IMG/VR virus record: IMGVR_UViG_3300032092_000009
Span: 46,869 to 110,868 of that record
Direction: 5' to 3' (one strand)
Length of the DNA stretch: 64,000 nt
Source of the DNA: a virus
Shown here: positions 14,513-23,595 of the stretch, piece after piece
Layout of the letters: every line of letters starts with the position of its first letter
How positions within the stretch are numbered: position 1 is the first letter of the stretch
Translations under genes and position numbers: made by a program
The notes under the pieces: model-generated
Told to the model about the DNA's origin: nothing
Databases searched by the model: none
Seen by the model: the letters and a program-made list of their open reading frames with translations, nothing else

Positions 14513-16522
14513 ATGTATCCAAATCTAGAAAGTCCTGAATTCCTAATCAACGTACACAATCTCCCTGACGCAGACTCAGAGGAGTATACTGCGTTCTGGG
14601 AAAACGAGGACAAAAAGATTACAGAGGGTGTAACTATTAACGGATTCTATTTTTCTCCTTTTATTTACTGGCACTTAAACTACTGGTCCATTTATGTGGA
14701 CACTATGATAGGTAAGCGTCAAGTTCGTAAATTAGATAAACCTCAGTTGTGGGACACCTACTTAGCTGTAGATGAAACTATCAACAAAGCTGAGAATCAC
14801 GAAGACGGAAAGAAAGGAGTTGTTATGGTAGGATCAAGACGTATCTCTAAATCAGTTCTTACTTCTTCCTATATGGCTCACAAGGCTGTAACACAGAAGG
14901 GATCTGACAACTTGATATCTGCGCTTAATCAACCTGACTTAAAAGTAATCACAGACTATGTAGACTTAGGTCTTAGAAACCTTCCTGACTATTTTAGATT
15001 TCCTCGTATTGAGGATGACTGGAAGAAGCAGGTAACTTTAGGTTTTAAAGATAAAAAGACTAACGCTCGTAATGAGTGGTCTAAGTTTCATGTACGTAAC
15101 TTCGATGAAGGTAACAATACGGAAGCAGCGGCAGGTCTTACTCTATCTTCGTTTCTTTTGGAAGAAGGAGGAAAAGGAAAGATCCTTAGTTGTTTAGCGG
15201 CAACTACTCCGTGTTTTGATAGTCCTTATGGATGGCGTTGCTCTCCTTTTGTAATTGGAACTTCTGGAGACATGAGTAAAGCAGCTGACCTAGAAGAACT
15301 TTTCAATAACCCAGAAGCTTATAACTTTCTTCCTGTAGAATCTAACGAATCAGGAAAGTCTTACGGATTGTTTATTCCAGGAACTCGTTCTTTGAAAGTA
15401 CCAAAAGAAGAAAAGCCTTTAGGACTTTACTTAGGTAAGGAAGGTCAGTCCGAGTTAGATCTAATTAAGATCTGGGTAGCAGACGAAGAAAAAGGTAAAG
15501 ACCAGATTCTTAAGTCTAGAGAGCAGATTAAAAAGTCTAGTGGATTAGAGACTTACTTGAAAGAAGTAATGTATTACCCACTAACTCATGAAGAGTGTTT
15601 CCTAGAACTGTCTCAGAATATCTTTCCAGTAGATTTGCTTCAGGAACAATTACAGAAACTAACAGCTCAAGAGATTGTAGCTGACAACGTAGAACTGTAT
15701 ACAGGATCTGAAGGAACTATTAGACACAAGTTTACAGATAAGAAAGCCGTTACAATGTTCCCAGTGAAGCCAACAGATGACATTGAGGGTTGCGTACAGA
15801 TTTGGGAATATCCTCTCTCAGATGCTCCCTATGGGCTTTATACAGCAGGAACGGATCCATACAAACAATCACAGGCTCACTACTCAACTTCTTTAGGGTC
15901 TACTTACATCTACAAAAGGGTACATAGTCTTAACGGAGAAGGGTGGCAGAATATGGTTGTTGCTTGTTACACAGGTCGTCCTAAGAAGATTGAGACTTGG
16001 TACGAGACTACTAAGATGCTTCTTAAGTATTACAATGCTAAGACTCTTTGTGAAAACATGGACTACGGTTTTATCCAACACTGTGTAGATAAGAACGAAT
16101 CTCCCAGAGTACTTGAGAAGACACCTAGATTCTTAAATGATATTCATCCTAACTCTACAGTTAATCGTGACTATGGTATTCACATGACTAAAGATATTAA
16201 AAACTATTTGATGTCCCTCATCATTGAATACATTACCGAAGTAGTAGAGATAGAGAGAGACGCAGATGGAAACATAGTAAAAGAACGCTTAGGAGTAACC
16301 AGAATATTAGACCCTGTACTGATTAAGGAATTAATTAAGTTTACACCTAAGTTAAACGTTGACCGAGTTATATCTTTTGGCTTGACATTAGCAATGGCTA
16401 AATCATTGAACACTCAGGTAATCATATCTGATGCAAGTCAAGACACTAGAATGCAAGCATACTTTAGAGAGAAGAAAGGGAACTCTCTATTCCGTACTAC
16501 CTCATCTCCCTTCCGTTATTAA
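14513..16522 (+). CDS. terL: Terminase large subunit
   Basis: 669 residues. The ATPase half has a Walker A variant GSRRISKS (107-114) and a Walker B FLLEE (214-218, Glu218 as catalytic carboxylate). The C-terminal RNase H-like nuclease half has GTDPY (Asp448), ENMDYG (Asp517), and a later DRVISFGLTLAMAK segment with the third acidic residue. Length and motifs match crAss-like phage TerL. The enzyme would cut concatemers and drive DNA into the procapsid, docked on the portal encoded 25 nt downstream. Confidence 0.93.
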   Translation: MYPNLESPEFLINVHNLPDADSEEYTAFWENEDKKITEGVTINGFYFSPFIYWHLNYWSIYVDTMIGKRQVRKLDKPQLWDTYLAVDETINKAENHEDGKKGVVMVGSRRISKSVLTSSYMAHKAVTQKGSDNLISALNQPDLKVITDYVDLGLRNLPDYFRFPRIEDDWKKQVTLGFKDKKTNARNEWSKFHVRNFDEGNNTEAAAGLTLSSFLLEEGGKGKILSCLAATTPCFDSPYGWRCSPFVIGTSGDMSKAADLEELFNNPEAYNFLPVESNESGKSYGLFIPGTRSLKVPKEEKPLGLYLGKEGQSELDLIKIWVADEEKGKDQILKSREQIKKSSGLETYLKEVMYYPLTHEECFLELSQNIFPVDLLQEQLQKLTAQEIVADNVELYTGSEGTIRHKFTDKKAVTMFPVKPTDDIEGCVQIWEYPLSDAPYGLYTAGTDPYKQSQAHYSTSLGSTYIYKRVHSLNGEGWQNMVVACYTGRPKKIETWYETTKMLLKYYNAKTLCENMDYGFIQHCVDKNESPRVLEKTPRFLNDIHPNSTVNRDYGIHMTKDIKNYLMSLIIEYITEVVEIERDADGNIVKERLGVTRILDPVLIKELIKFTPKLNVDRVISFGLTLAMAKSLNTQVIISDASQDTRMQAYFREKKGNSLFRTTSSPFRY

Positions 16523-16547
16523 CTAAAACTAAAATAAATATACTGAA

Positions 16548-19001
16548 ATGATTATTGAATCTCTCAAAGAGTACACTGATCCACTAAATCACGCCTATTT
16601 CTACCCAGAGCAATTTGTAAGCTTATCGGAGAAACAGAAAGAGCAGTGGATTAAGTCTACTATGGACTACTTTGCAAATATTGCATTTTCGCAGTATAAG
16701 CAAAATATCAACTTCAGAAAGAACTACCGTTTGCTTAACGGTGAATTCAACTTTGCTGACTACACAAACGTCCCTGAGTATCAGGAGATGATAAGCTATT
16801 TGAATGATGTTCCAGATCAGGAACCTGAAGTACCCCAGCATTTGAAGCACTATCCAATAGTTAATCCTCCTATCAATCAGTTGAAGGGTGAGTTGATTAA
16901 TCGTCCTCACAAATACAAGGTAAAAGCTGTGGATGATGAAGCCATCAACGAGACTATTGACTTTAGAACTGAGTTGATTAAGGAACACTTCCTACAAAAA
17001 CTGCAAGCACAGATGGAAGGTCAGGAGATAGATCCAGAACAAGAGGCTCAGATGCAGCAAGAGATCCAGGATAAAATCTTGGATTACACTTCAGTTGCTG
17101 AAGAGTGGGGTAACAAAACTCTTAATGCACTCAAGTATCATTTTAACTTTAGAGAGAAGTCACAAGGATCTTTCTTAGATTTTTTGGTAACAGGTAAAGA
17201 GTTTCACCACTTCTACCCTGATAATTCTCGCTTAGGTTTTAATTATAAAGTAGAGAATCCATCTAACGTATGGTACCTGGCTAACCGTAATGCTCAGTAT
17301 ACTTCTGATTGTTGGGCACTAGGTCTTATCGAAGTTCTTTCTATGACTGAGATTGTAGAACGTTACAATCTAACAGGAGAAGAAGTAGAACATCTTAAGA
17401 ATCGTTCTCTGCAAAACTTAAGAAACAATGAGTACTCTCCTTTGGCTCCTGCTCTTCCAGATCCTAACGATCCTTTGTGGCAGTTGACTTTTGAAAACGT
17501 AGGTGACTTTGCCAACGGAGGTATTGACCATAACGTATTCTCATTTAACTCTCAGCACTCTTACACAGTTGTTACTTCTTACTGGCAGTCTAAAAAGAAA
17601 ATCTTTAAGAGAACTTTCCTAGACGAAGAAGGATTTCAACAAGAGATGTTTGTATCTGAAGACTACAAGATGGACAAAACTCTGGGTGATGTTATGCTTG
17701 AAGAACTTTGGATTAACGAATGGTGGAGAGGTATCAAGATTGGAGCAGACATCTACGTAAACGTAGAACCCTTAGAATTTACTCAACAGGCTCCTATCGT
17801 AGGTATCATTAATACTACTCGTAACACTCAAGGTAAATCTTTGTTAGATCTTCTTAAGCCCTACCAGGTTCTTTACAACATCTGTATGAACCAGTTGTGG
17901 GAATTGCTTGAGAAAGAAATTGGGGTTGTGTTCTTAGGTGACCTTAAAGTTGTTCCTAAGAAAGATTCTCAAGATCCTATTGAGACAATGCTTTGGAATG
18001 CCAAGAACAGAGGTACTCTTTTGATTGATACTTCTATTGAGAATACAGGAGGAGCTGTACAGTTCAACCAATTCTCTCGTATGGATCTTACACGTTCTCA
18101 GGAAATTCAAGCACGTATCCAACTAGCTCAACAACTTCGTTTAGAGGCTTATGAACTAGTAGGTCTTACTCGTCAACGTTTAGGTAACTCTCAAGCATCA
18201 GACACAGCAACTGCTGCTAACAATGCTTTGATTCAATCCTTTGCTCAGACAGAGACTTGGTTTGCTTGGCATGATAACATCTTGCAGAAAGTGTATCAGA
18301 CTATCTTGGACATGGCTCAGTATATTGAGTTGCAGAAACCTACTTCTACGCTTAACTACTTAAACTCTGAACTAGAGACAGTATTCCTAAGAGTAAGTAA
18401 GAATGAACTCCTTCATGAACTATTCGTATTCGTTTCTTCTTACGCAGAAGATAAAGTAACCCTAGAACAGTTGAAGCAATTGGCTCAGCCTGCTATGCAG
18501 AATGGAGCAGAGCTCTCTGAAATGGTAGACTTGTTTACTGCTAACTCTGAAAGAAATCTACGTAAGACTTTGGGTGATGTTCAGAAACGTAAAGAAGCTA
18601 TTCGTCAACAAGAGCAAGCTATGAAACAACAAGAGTTGCAGCAACAGCAAGCACAGTTTGAACAGAAGATGCAGATGGATGCTGCTCAGAAAGCAGAGGA
18701 TGCACGTAGAGAAGATATGAACAAGCAGCTTGATCGTGAGAACAGACTTCAGGTAGTACAACTTCAAGGTATTGCTAACGAAGGTTCTTATAATCCTGAA
18801 GTAGACACTACAGGTCTTCTAATTCAACAAACTAAAATGGCTCAAGAAATTTCTAAGCAAAGCTTTGATAAAGTAGTTAAAGATAAAGAGCTTAGTTTGA
18901 AGGAGAAAGAGCTGTCTCTCAAGGAGAAAGACATCGACAACAAACTAAAAATAGCTCAAACAAATAAAAATAAATACGATTCAGGCTCAAAAAAGAAATA
19001 A
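16548..19001 (+). CDS. Portal protein
   Basis: 817 residues, directly after terL and before scaffold and capsid. The N-terminal and central parts have the portal pattern (FRKNYRLLNGEFNFADY, INQLKGELINRPHKYKV, FLDFLVTGKEFHHFYPDN, GLTRQRLGNSQASDTATAANNAL). The C-terminal ~130 residues are a long Gln/Glu/Lys-rich coiled coil (barrel or crown helix), with a repeated KELSLKEKE unit near the end. Dodecameric portals are the head-tail vertex and DNA channel. The last codons lie in an inverted repeat that spans the stop. Confidence 0.88.
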   Translation: MIIESLKEYTDPLNHAYFYPEQFVSLSEKQKEQWIKSTMDYFANIAFSQYKQNINFRKNYRLLNGEFNFADYTNVPEYQEMISYLNDVPDQEPEVPQHLKHYPIVNPPINQLKGELINRPHKYKVKAVDDEAINETIDFRTELIKEHFLQKLQAQMEGQEIDPEQEAQMQQEIQDKILDYTSVAEEWGNKTLNALKYHFNFREKSQGSFLDFLVTGKEFHHFYPDNSRLGFNYKVENPSNVWYLANRNAQYTSDCWALGLIEVLSMTEIVERYNLTGEEVEHLKNRSLQNLRNNEYSPLAPALPDPNDPLWQLTFENVGDFANGGIDHNVFSFNSQHSYTVVTSYWQSKKKIFKRTFLDEEGFQQEMFVSEDYKMDKTLGDVMLEELWINEWWRGIKIGADIYVNVEPLEFTQQAPIVGIINTTRNTQGKSLLDLLKPYQVLYNICMNQLWELLEKEIGVVFLGDLKVVPKKDSQDPIETMLWNAKNRGTLLIDTSIENTGGAVQFNQFSRMDLTRSQEIQARIQLAQQLRLEAYELVGLTRQRLGNSQASDTATAANNALIQSFAQTETWFAWHDNILQKVYQTILDMAQYIELQKPTSTLNYLNSELETVFLRVSKNELLHELFVFVSSYAEDKVTLEQLKQLAQPAMQNGAELSEMVDLFTANSERNLRKTLGDVQKRKEAIRQQEQAMKQQELQQQQAQFEQKMQMDAAQKAEDARREDMNKQLDRENRLQVVQLQGIANEGSYNPEVDTTGLLIQQTKMAQEISKQSFDKVVKDKELSLKEKELSLKEKDIDNKLKIAQTNKNKYDSGSKKK

Positions 19002-19044
19002 AATGAGCTTAAAGTAGGGGGTTTTTGAGCCTGAAAATCCCCTA
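18980..19044 (+). other. Possible RNA pseudoknot/terminator spanning the portal stop
   Basis: Stem 1: TTCAGGCTCAAAAA (18980-18993) with TTTTTGAGCCTGAA (19022-19035), 14 bp, perfect. Its loop contains the portal stop TAA (18999-19001) and TAGGGG (19015-19020). Stem 2: TAGGGG pairs with CCCCTA (19039-19044), downstream of stem 1 and followed by TTTT. Loop-to-downstream pairing is the layout of an H-type pseudoknot; alternatively stem 2 alone is an intrinsic terminator. Confidence 0.55.
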
Positions 19045-19086
19045 TTTTAACTTAATGTGTATATCATAACCAAAATTATTAATCTC

Positions 19087-19116
19087 TTGTGTTAATTTTT
19101 TAAAATATTACTTTTG
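19087..19116 (+). promoter_or_regulatory. Bacteroidota-type promoter for the capsid module
   Basis: TTG at 19087 and TACTTTTG (TAnnTTTG) at 19109-19116, 22-nt spacing, 20 nt before the scaffold-like gene. Confidence 0.6.
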
Positions 19117-19136
19117 AATTAAACCAAACTAACCTT

Positions 19137-20276
19137 ATGACACCTAATAGTTCTTTAGAGAATCTAGAGTTCTTTGACAGTTTTTCCGTAGATGATCCAA
19201 TTGATTTGGATACCGCTGTTGAAGATCCCAATGCAAACATCAAACCCGATATCCTAGGAGGAGAAGAGTTTGATCCTTTGAAAGATGAGGAAGAAGATAC
19301 TCCCCCAGCACCTCCAACACCTCCTAAGACTCCTGCTCCTGCTCCTGCAGAAGAGGAAGAAGAGGAAGAAGAGATAGACTTAGACGAAGATAACGAAGAA
19401 GGAGAAGAAAACTACTTCGAAGTATTCGGTAAAGGTCTTGTAAAAGCAGGAATGCTTAACGTAGAAGAGGGAGAAGAGATTGAATGGACTGAACAAACGT
19501 TCTTAGCTAAGATGAATGAAACCATTGAAGACAGAGCATGGAATCAGTTAGAGGAACTCGCAACCGAGACCTACGGAGAAGCAGGAGTACAGATGATCGA
19601 AGATATCTTCATTAACAAAGTACCTGTTCTAGAATACCTACAAAAGTTTTCAAACGAACAAATTGTAGAGAATGTAGACTTAACTGTAGAAGCAAACCAA
19701 GAAAGAGTTTTCCGTTTGTATCTAGCTAAGACAGGAATGGACGAAGATGAGATTACAGATCAACTTAACTACGCTAGAGATAATGATCGCTTAGAGGCAT
19801 ATGCTCAGAAGTACCACGGTAAACTGATAGAGAAGATGCAACAGGAAAGAGCAACACTCGCACAAGAGAGTGAAGCACGAGTACAGGCGATGAGACAAAA
19901 AGAAGAGGAAAGAGAACAGCTTTATGCTGACGTACTTGATAAAGCAATTGCTTCTGGTGCTATCGAAGGATACCCAATCAATGAACAGTCTGCAGGTGAT
20001 CTTTTTGATTTCGTTCTTTCTAAACCACACGTTCTTCCAAACGGTCAACGTATTAGTGAGTTTGAATACAAACTAGCTAAGATGCGTCAGGAAGATCCAA
20101 GTAAGTTTCTAGCTGTAGCAAAACTTGTTCAGAGTGATTTGGACTTGACTCCTGTAAAAAGAAAAGCTGTTACCGAAGAAACTAATTCTCTCTTCAATGA
20201 TTTAAAGACCAAGAGCAAGAAGTCAACTAAGCCTGCAAAGTCTAATGACGATCTATTCTCACGGTACTTCAAATAA
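19137..20276 (+). CDS. Capsid scaffolding-type protein
   Basis: 379 residues. The N-terminal ~110 are disordered and very acidic (long runs of E and D plus a PPAPPTPPKTPAPAP stretch). A helical core follows, with coiled coil at ~215-265, and the C-terminus is basic (KTKSKKSTKPAKSNDD). An acidic-disordered plus coiled-coil architecture with a basic tail, encoded immediately before the major capsid gene, is typical of phage scaffolds, which bind the inner capsid through the basic tail. No protease motif was seen in the window to remove it. Confidence 0.65.
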   Translation: MTPNSSLENLEFFDSFSVDDPIDLDTAVEDPNANIKPDILGGEEFDPLKDEEEDTPPAPPTPPKTPAPAPAEEEEEEEEIDLDEDNEEGEENYFEVFGKGLVKAGMLNVEEGEEIEWTEQTFLAKMNETIEDRAWNQLEELATETYGEAGVQMIEDIFINKVPVLEYLQKFSNEQIVENVDLTVEANQERVFRLYLAKTGMDEDEITDQLNYARDNDRLEAYAQKYHGKLIEKMQQERATLAQESEARVQAMRQKEEEREQLYADVLDKAIASGAIEGYPINEQSAGDLFDFVLSKPHVLPNGQRISEFEYKLAKMRQEDPSKFLAVAKLVQSDLDLTPVKRKAVTEETNSLFNDLKTKSKKSTKPAKSNDDLFSRYFK

Positions 20277-20308
20277 AAACACAAAAACAAAAAAAATAAA
20301 TTACTACT

Positions 20309-21832
20309 ATGCCTAATCAAAGTATTCCACATGTTAATGGGAGAGTTATAGCTAACGCTCACATGACAAGCTCATTCTATTCTAAGAATGGTTTGGGTAA
20401 ATTGACAGACAAGAATTTTGTTGAAACTATGTTGCGCACTAAGCCTGACCAGTATGACAAAATGATGATCCGTCTTTTCACTGACACTAAATTGTACAAG
20501 AACGACCTTTTGGATTTGGTCATGAAGACTGGTAAGCCTTTCATGGTTAACGATCCTAACGGTGTTTTCACCTACAAAATCAAGAAGCGTGCTGAGTTGC
20601 CAAAAATCATCATCGGTACTTCTGCTTCTAATCCTGGTAGAGATGGTTCTGTATTCGAATTGGTGTTTGACAAGAACGTATTCGTTGTAAACGATATCGT
20701 AACTGCTCACCGCTACGAGCAAGAGACTCAAATCCAGATCGTATCTGAAGGAGAGAAATTCCAAAACGGTTTCAAATACAAGTGTACTGCTGTTGGCGCT
20801 TCTGCTGCTGATTTCGTAGATGCTCGTTTCTTGGCTGTAGGAGTTGAGTACTTCAAGATCGGTAACGTATTGGGTGAGTACACCACTTCATTCTCTAGCT
20901 TGGGATTGTTCGATGGTAACTTGGAAGTAATGGCTGACGTATTGCAACAGTATGGTGTTGAACACACTATCACTGACTGGGCTGATGCTACCAAATTGGG
21001 TATGCAAACTGATGCAGCTGGTAATCCTATGGATATCACCTACTACTCAGTTTCTGATCCTATGGCTGAAGGCGAAAAGACCAAGATTGTTGGTTGGGAG
21101 CCTACTGTATCTCGTTTGTTGCGTATGGAAATGTTGCGTATGAAGGCTAACACTTTGATGTGGGGTCGTCAAGGTAACGGTAAAGACGAAAAAGGTCGTC
21201 CTACTCGTGCCAAGCAAGGTTTGTGGCAGCAATTGCACTTGGGTAACGTTATCTATTATGATCGTGGCCAGTTCTCTTTGAACTTGATTCGTACTGCTAT
21301 CGGTGACTTGTTCTACAACCGTGTGTTGATTAAAGATCGTAGCGTGAAGATCTACACTAACCGTTCTGGTATGGAGTTGGCTTCTACTGCTATCCGCAAA
21401 GACTTCAACGGTCAGAACTTTACTGTATCTGCTGATAAGTTCTTGGATGGTAAAGATCGTACCAAGCAAGGTTACGCTTTCCAATTCGATCACTTCATGA
21501 CCACCGAAACTGGTCCTGTAGAATTCGTAGAATTGGAACAGTTGAACGAGCATGCTACTTTCTTGGAGTTGGGTCCTAACAAGAAGACTCCTCCAATCTT
21601 CATCATCTTGGATGTAAGTGGTCAAGAAGACGCTGGTATCCGTGAGGTAAAATTGTCTACTCGTCCTAACATGTACTACCAGTACATTGCAGGTTCAGTA
21701 GGATTCGGTGCTCAACAGACATCAATCGCTAACAAAGATCCTTACAGTACCTACATCATGAAGGACTTCTGTGGTATCTTCTTGGAAGATCCTACCAAGA
21801 CTGTAATCATTAAAGAATTCCCTCGCATCTAA
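20309..21832 (+). CDS. Major capsid protein
   Basis: 507 residues. Position after portal and scaffold, length, and strong codon bias (AAC, TTC, CGT, GGT, TTG) fit the crAss-like major capsid protein with HK97 fold. Features: N-terminal arm (MTSSFYSKNGLGKLTDKNF), a long segment with FELVFDKNVF and VNDIV, a central helix (VSRLLRMEMLRMKANTLMWGRQG), and a C-terminal domain ending SVGFGAQQT...KDPYSTYIMKDFCGIFLEDP. The fold is inferred from context; no residue signature by itself proves HK97. A G/C-rich hairpin follows the stop. Confidence 0.85.
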   Translation: MPNQSIPHVNGRVIANAHMTSSFYSKNGLGKLTDKNFVETMLRTKPDQYDKMMIRLFTDTKLYKNDLLDLVMKTGKPFMVNDPNGVFTYKIKKRAELPKIIIGTSASNPGRDGSVFELVFDKNVFVVNDIVTAHRYEQETQIQIVSEGEKFQNGFKYKCTAVGASAADFVDARFLAVGVEYFKIGNVLGEYTTSFSSLGLFDGNLEVMADVLQQYGVEHTITDWADATKLGMQTDAAGNPMDITYYSVSDPMAEGEKTKIVGWEPTVSRLLRMEMLRMKANTLMWGRQGNGKDEKGRPTRAKQGLWQQLHLGNVIYYDRGQFSLNLIRTAIGDLFYNRVLIKDRSVKIYTNRSGMELASTAIRKDFNGQNFTVSADKFLDGKDRTKQGYAFQFDHFMTTETGPVEFVELEQLNEHATFLELGPNKKTPPIFIILDVSGQEDAGIREVKLSTRPNMYYQYIAGSVGFGAQQTSIANKDPYSTYIMKDFCGIFLEDPTKTVIIKEFPRI

Positions 21833-21847
21833 TTGCGAATCTATGAC

Positions 21848-21871
21848 GGAGGGGGTTTAATAGCCCCCTCC
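21848..21871 (+). terminator. Hairpin after the capsid gene
   Basis: GGAGGGGG, loop TTTAATAG, CCCCCTCC: a strong 8-bp stem 16 nt after the MCP stop. No U-tract follows, so it may protect or process the capsid mRNA 3' end rather than fully terminate. Confidence 0.6.
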
Positions 21872-21911
21872 TGATTAGATAAAGTTAGAACTAAACCAAA
21901 AACCAAACCAA

Positions 21912-22850
21912 ATGAGTAAACAAATAGCACAGGGAGTGCGTATTATTCGTCCCTTCAAACGTCAACCATCTAGCATGCGCACCTTAGAGGGTTCATTGTA
22001 CCAGAATGGATACAACTTCATTCCAGGAACAGTAAGAAAATTTTTCCCACGAGTTGATTCACGTGGAGTAATTCGGACAGGATTAGACGAGAACTCTCCA
22101 AAGTTCCGTGGAATCTTAGACCTAAAAGTTAGAGAGCAAGAGATTCAAAGAGTTACACAACTTAGAGAATACTACGAGTCTATCCTAGACGAGTCCTTGT
22201 TGCCTAACAGTACGTTCTATGACGAAATCAAAGAAAATGGCTATACCCTAGAAGACGGTGACAACCTCTTCAATATGGAAAATCCAAGAGACGCAATCAA
22301 TTTCTATTGGTTAATGGAAACTGATATGGTTGCTGCTTCTATGGATGATATAGAAAGTGGTAAAGTCGATACATCAATTGTAAAATTCTACGTTTACAAT
22401 GGTGATGTTGAAACTAAGACAACCTTTGAGCGTAAGAAAAAGATCAACAGCGCTATTGCATCTCTTGATAAGATGACTGCAAGCAAGCGTAAGAAGGTTC
22501 AGAAACTTATCGGCTTAGGTTTGCCTATGGATGCTACAGAAGAAGAAGTTTACAATGCAGTAGATGAATTCCTCCGTACACCTGCCTCTGCTCTAGATAG
22601 AGACCCTATCGAACAGTTTAACAGAATCATGGCTTACAGTGATGATTTGTTGGATGTTAAGTCTCTGGTTAGAGATCTAGTAGATAAAAACATAGTTAGA
22701 ATTAAAGGTTCTATTGTATACGAAGGTGAGCATGTGTGGTCTAAGTCAATTGAAGAGTTTGAACTTTTCTTGGCAGATCCTAAGAACACTGAAGAGTACA
22801 CAGCCTTTAAAGAAAAACTAAAGAACAAAGCACGAATTGACGCTCTATAA
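21912..22850 (+). CDS. Structural protein downstream of the capsid gene
   Basis: 312 residues. The N-terminal ~50 are basic and glycine-containing (RIIRPFKRQPSSMRTLEGSLYQNGYNF), followed by mixed helices (EQEIQRVTQLREYYESIL), and a lysine-rich helical middle (SAIASLDKMTASKRKKVQKLIGLGLP). The C-terminus is helical and charged. It has no recognisable enzyme motif. Its position between MCP and a connector protein suggests a capsid-interior or head-completion protein. Confidence 0.6.
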   Translation: MSKQIAQGVRIIRPFKRQPSSMRTLEGSLYQNGYNFIPGTVRKFFPRVDSRGVIRTGLDENSPKFRGILDLKVREQEIQRVTQLREYYESILDESLLPNSTFYDEIKENGYTLEDGDNLFNMENPRDAINFYWLMETDMVAASMDDIESGKVDTSIVKFYVYNGDVETKTTFERKKKINSAIASLDKMTASKRKKVQKLIGLGLPMDATEEEVYNAVDEFLRTPASALDRDPIEQFNRIMAYSDDLLDVKSLVRDLVDKNIVRIKGSIVYEGEHVWSKSIEEFELFLADPKNTEEYTAFKEKLKNKARIDAL

Positions 22851-22867
22851 TAAACTAAATAACTGAT

Positions 22868-23584
22868 ATGATCCCTGTTGAGGAACTCATCTATGAGTTT
22901 AAACTAACTTTAAATAAAATCAATCGTCAGGATAACATTGATATCCCGATTGAAGATATTATAGTTTACCTCAACAAGGCTCAGATTAGCTGGGTTAAAA
23001 CAAAGATTAACCCTAACAATGTTTACAAAGTAGGGTACGATTCGATAAGGAAACGGATTGATGATCTTCAGGTTCTGAAGGAAAGCAATGTTCCCTTAAA
23101 GCCAATAAAAACAAACGATCTCTTTCATGTCGGATATGATTGTCCTTTGAAAGATGCAGCAAACTATATGTTCTACATTTCGTCTTATGCTATGGCTAAA
23201 AACGGCACTTGTGTTGAGCCAATAACTGTAGACTTAATTAGACATGGAGAACTTACGACTAAGTATCTAGATGGAAATTACAACCCTTCGTTTGAGTGGA
23301 GAACAACTATAGCCACACTGGGGAACGATAATTTGACTATATATACTGATAGTAAGTTTCAGATTCAAAAAGTGTTTATGACGTACTTACGTTATCCCCT
23401 CAATATAGATGTAGAGGGCTACGTTAAGTTTGACGGAACAACATCTAAGAATCAAAACTCAGAACTTCCTGAATATGCTAAGTCAGACCTAGTCGATTTA
23501 GCTGTGAAGTTCGCTGCTCAATCTACAGATAATCAAGCTCAGGCAGTGTTTGCCGAAGATCGTTTAAACAAAAATACTGAATAA
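22868..23584 (+). CDS. Head-tail connector (ring/adaptor) candidate
   Basis: 238 residues. It opens with helices (VEELIYEFKLTLNKINRQDN...DIIVYLNKAQISWVKTKI) and ends with a helix (DLVDLAVKFAAQSTDNQAQAVF), with beta segments between. This helix - beta core - C-terminal helix plan with an N-terminal 'YLNKAQ' helix is like phage head-completion/adaptor proteins that join portal and tail rings. Assignment rests on plan and gene order. Confidence 0.5.
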   Translation: MIPVEELIYEFKLTLNKINRQDNIDIPIEDIIVYLNKAQISWVKTKINPNNVYKVGYDSIRKRIDDLQVLKESNVPLKPIKTNDLFHVGYDCPLKDAANYMFYISSYAMAKNGTCVEPITVDLIRHGELTTKYLDGNYNPSFEWRTTIATLGNDNLTIYTDSKFQIQKVFMTYLRYPLNIDVEGYVKFDGTTSKNQNSELPEYAKSDLVDLAVKFAAQSTDNQAQAVFAEDRLNKNTE

Positions 23585-23595
23585 TATATAAAACT

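Noticed and set aside
21047-21625. Long antisense frame (192 codons) in the capsid gene
   Set aside because: Same cause: strong codon bias of the capsid gene removes stops on the other strand.
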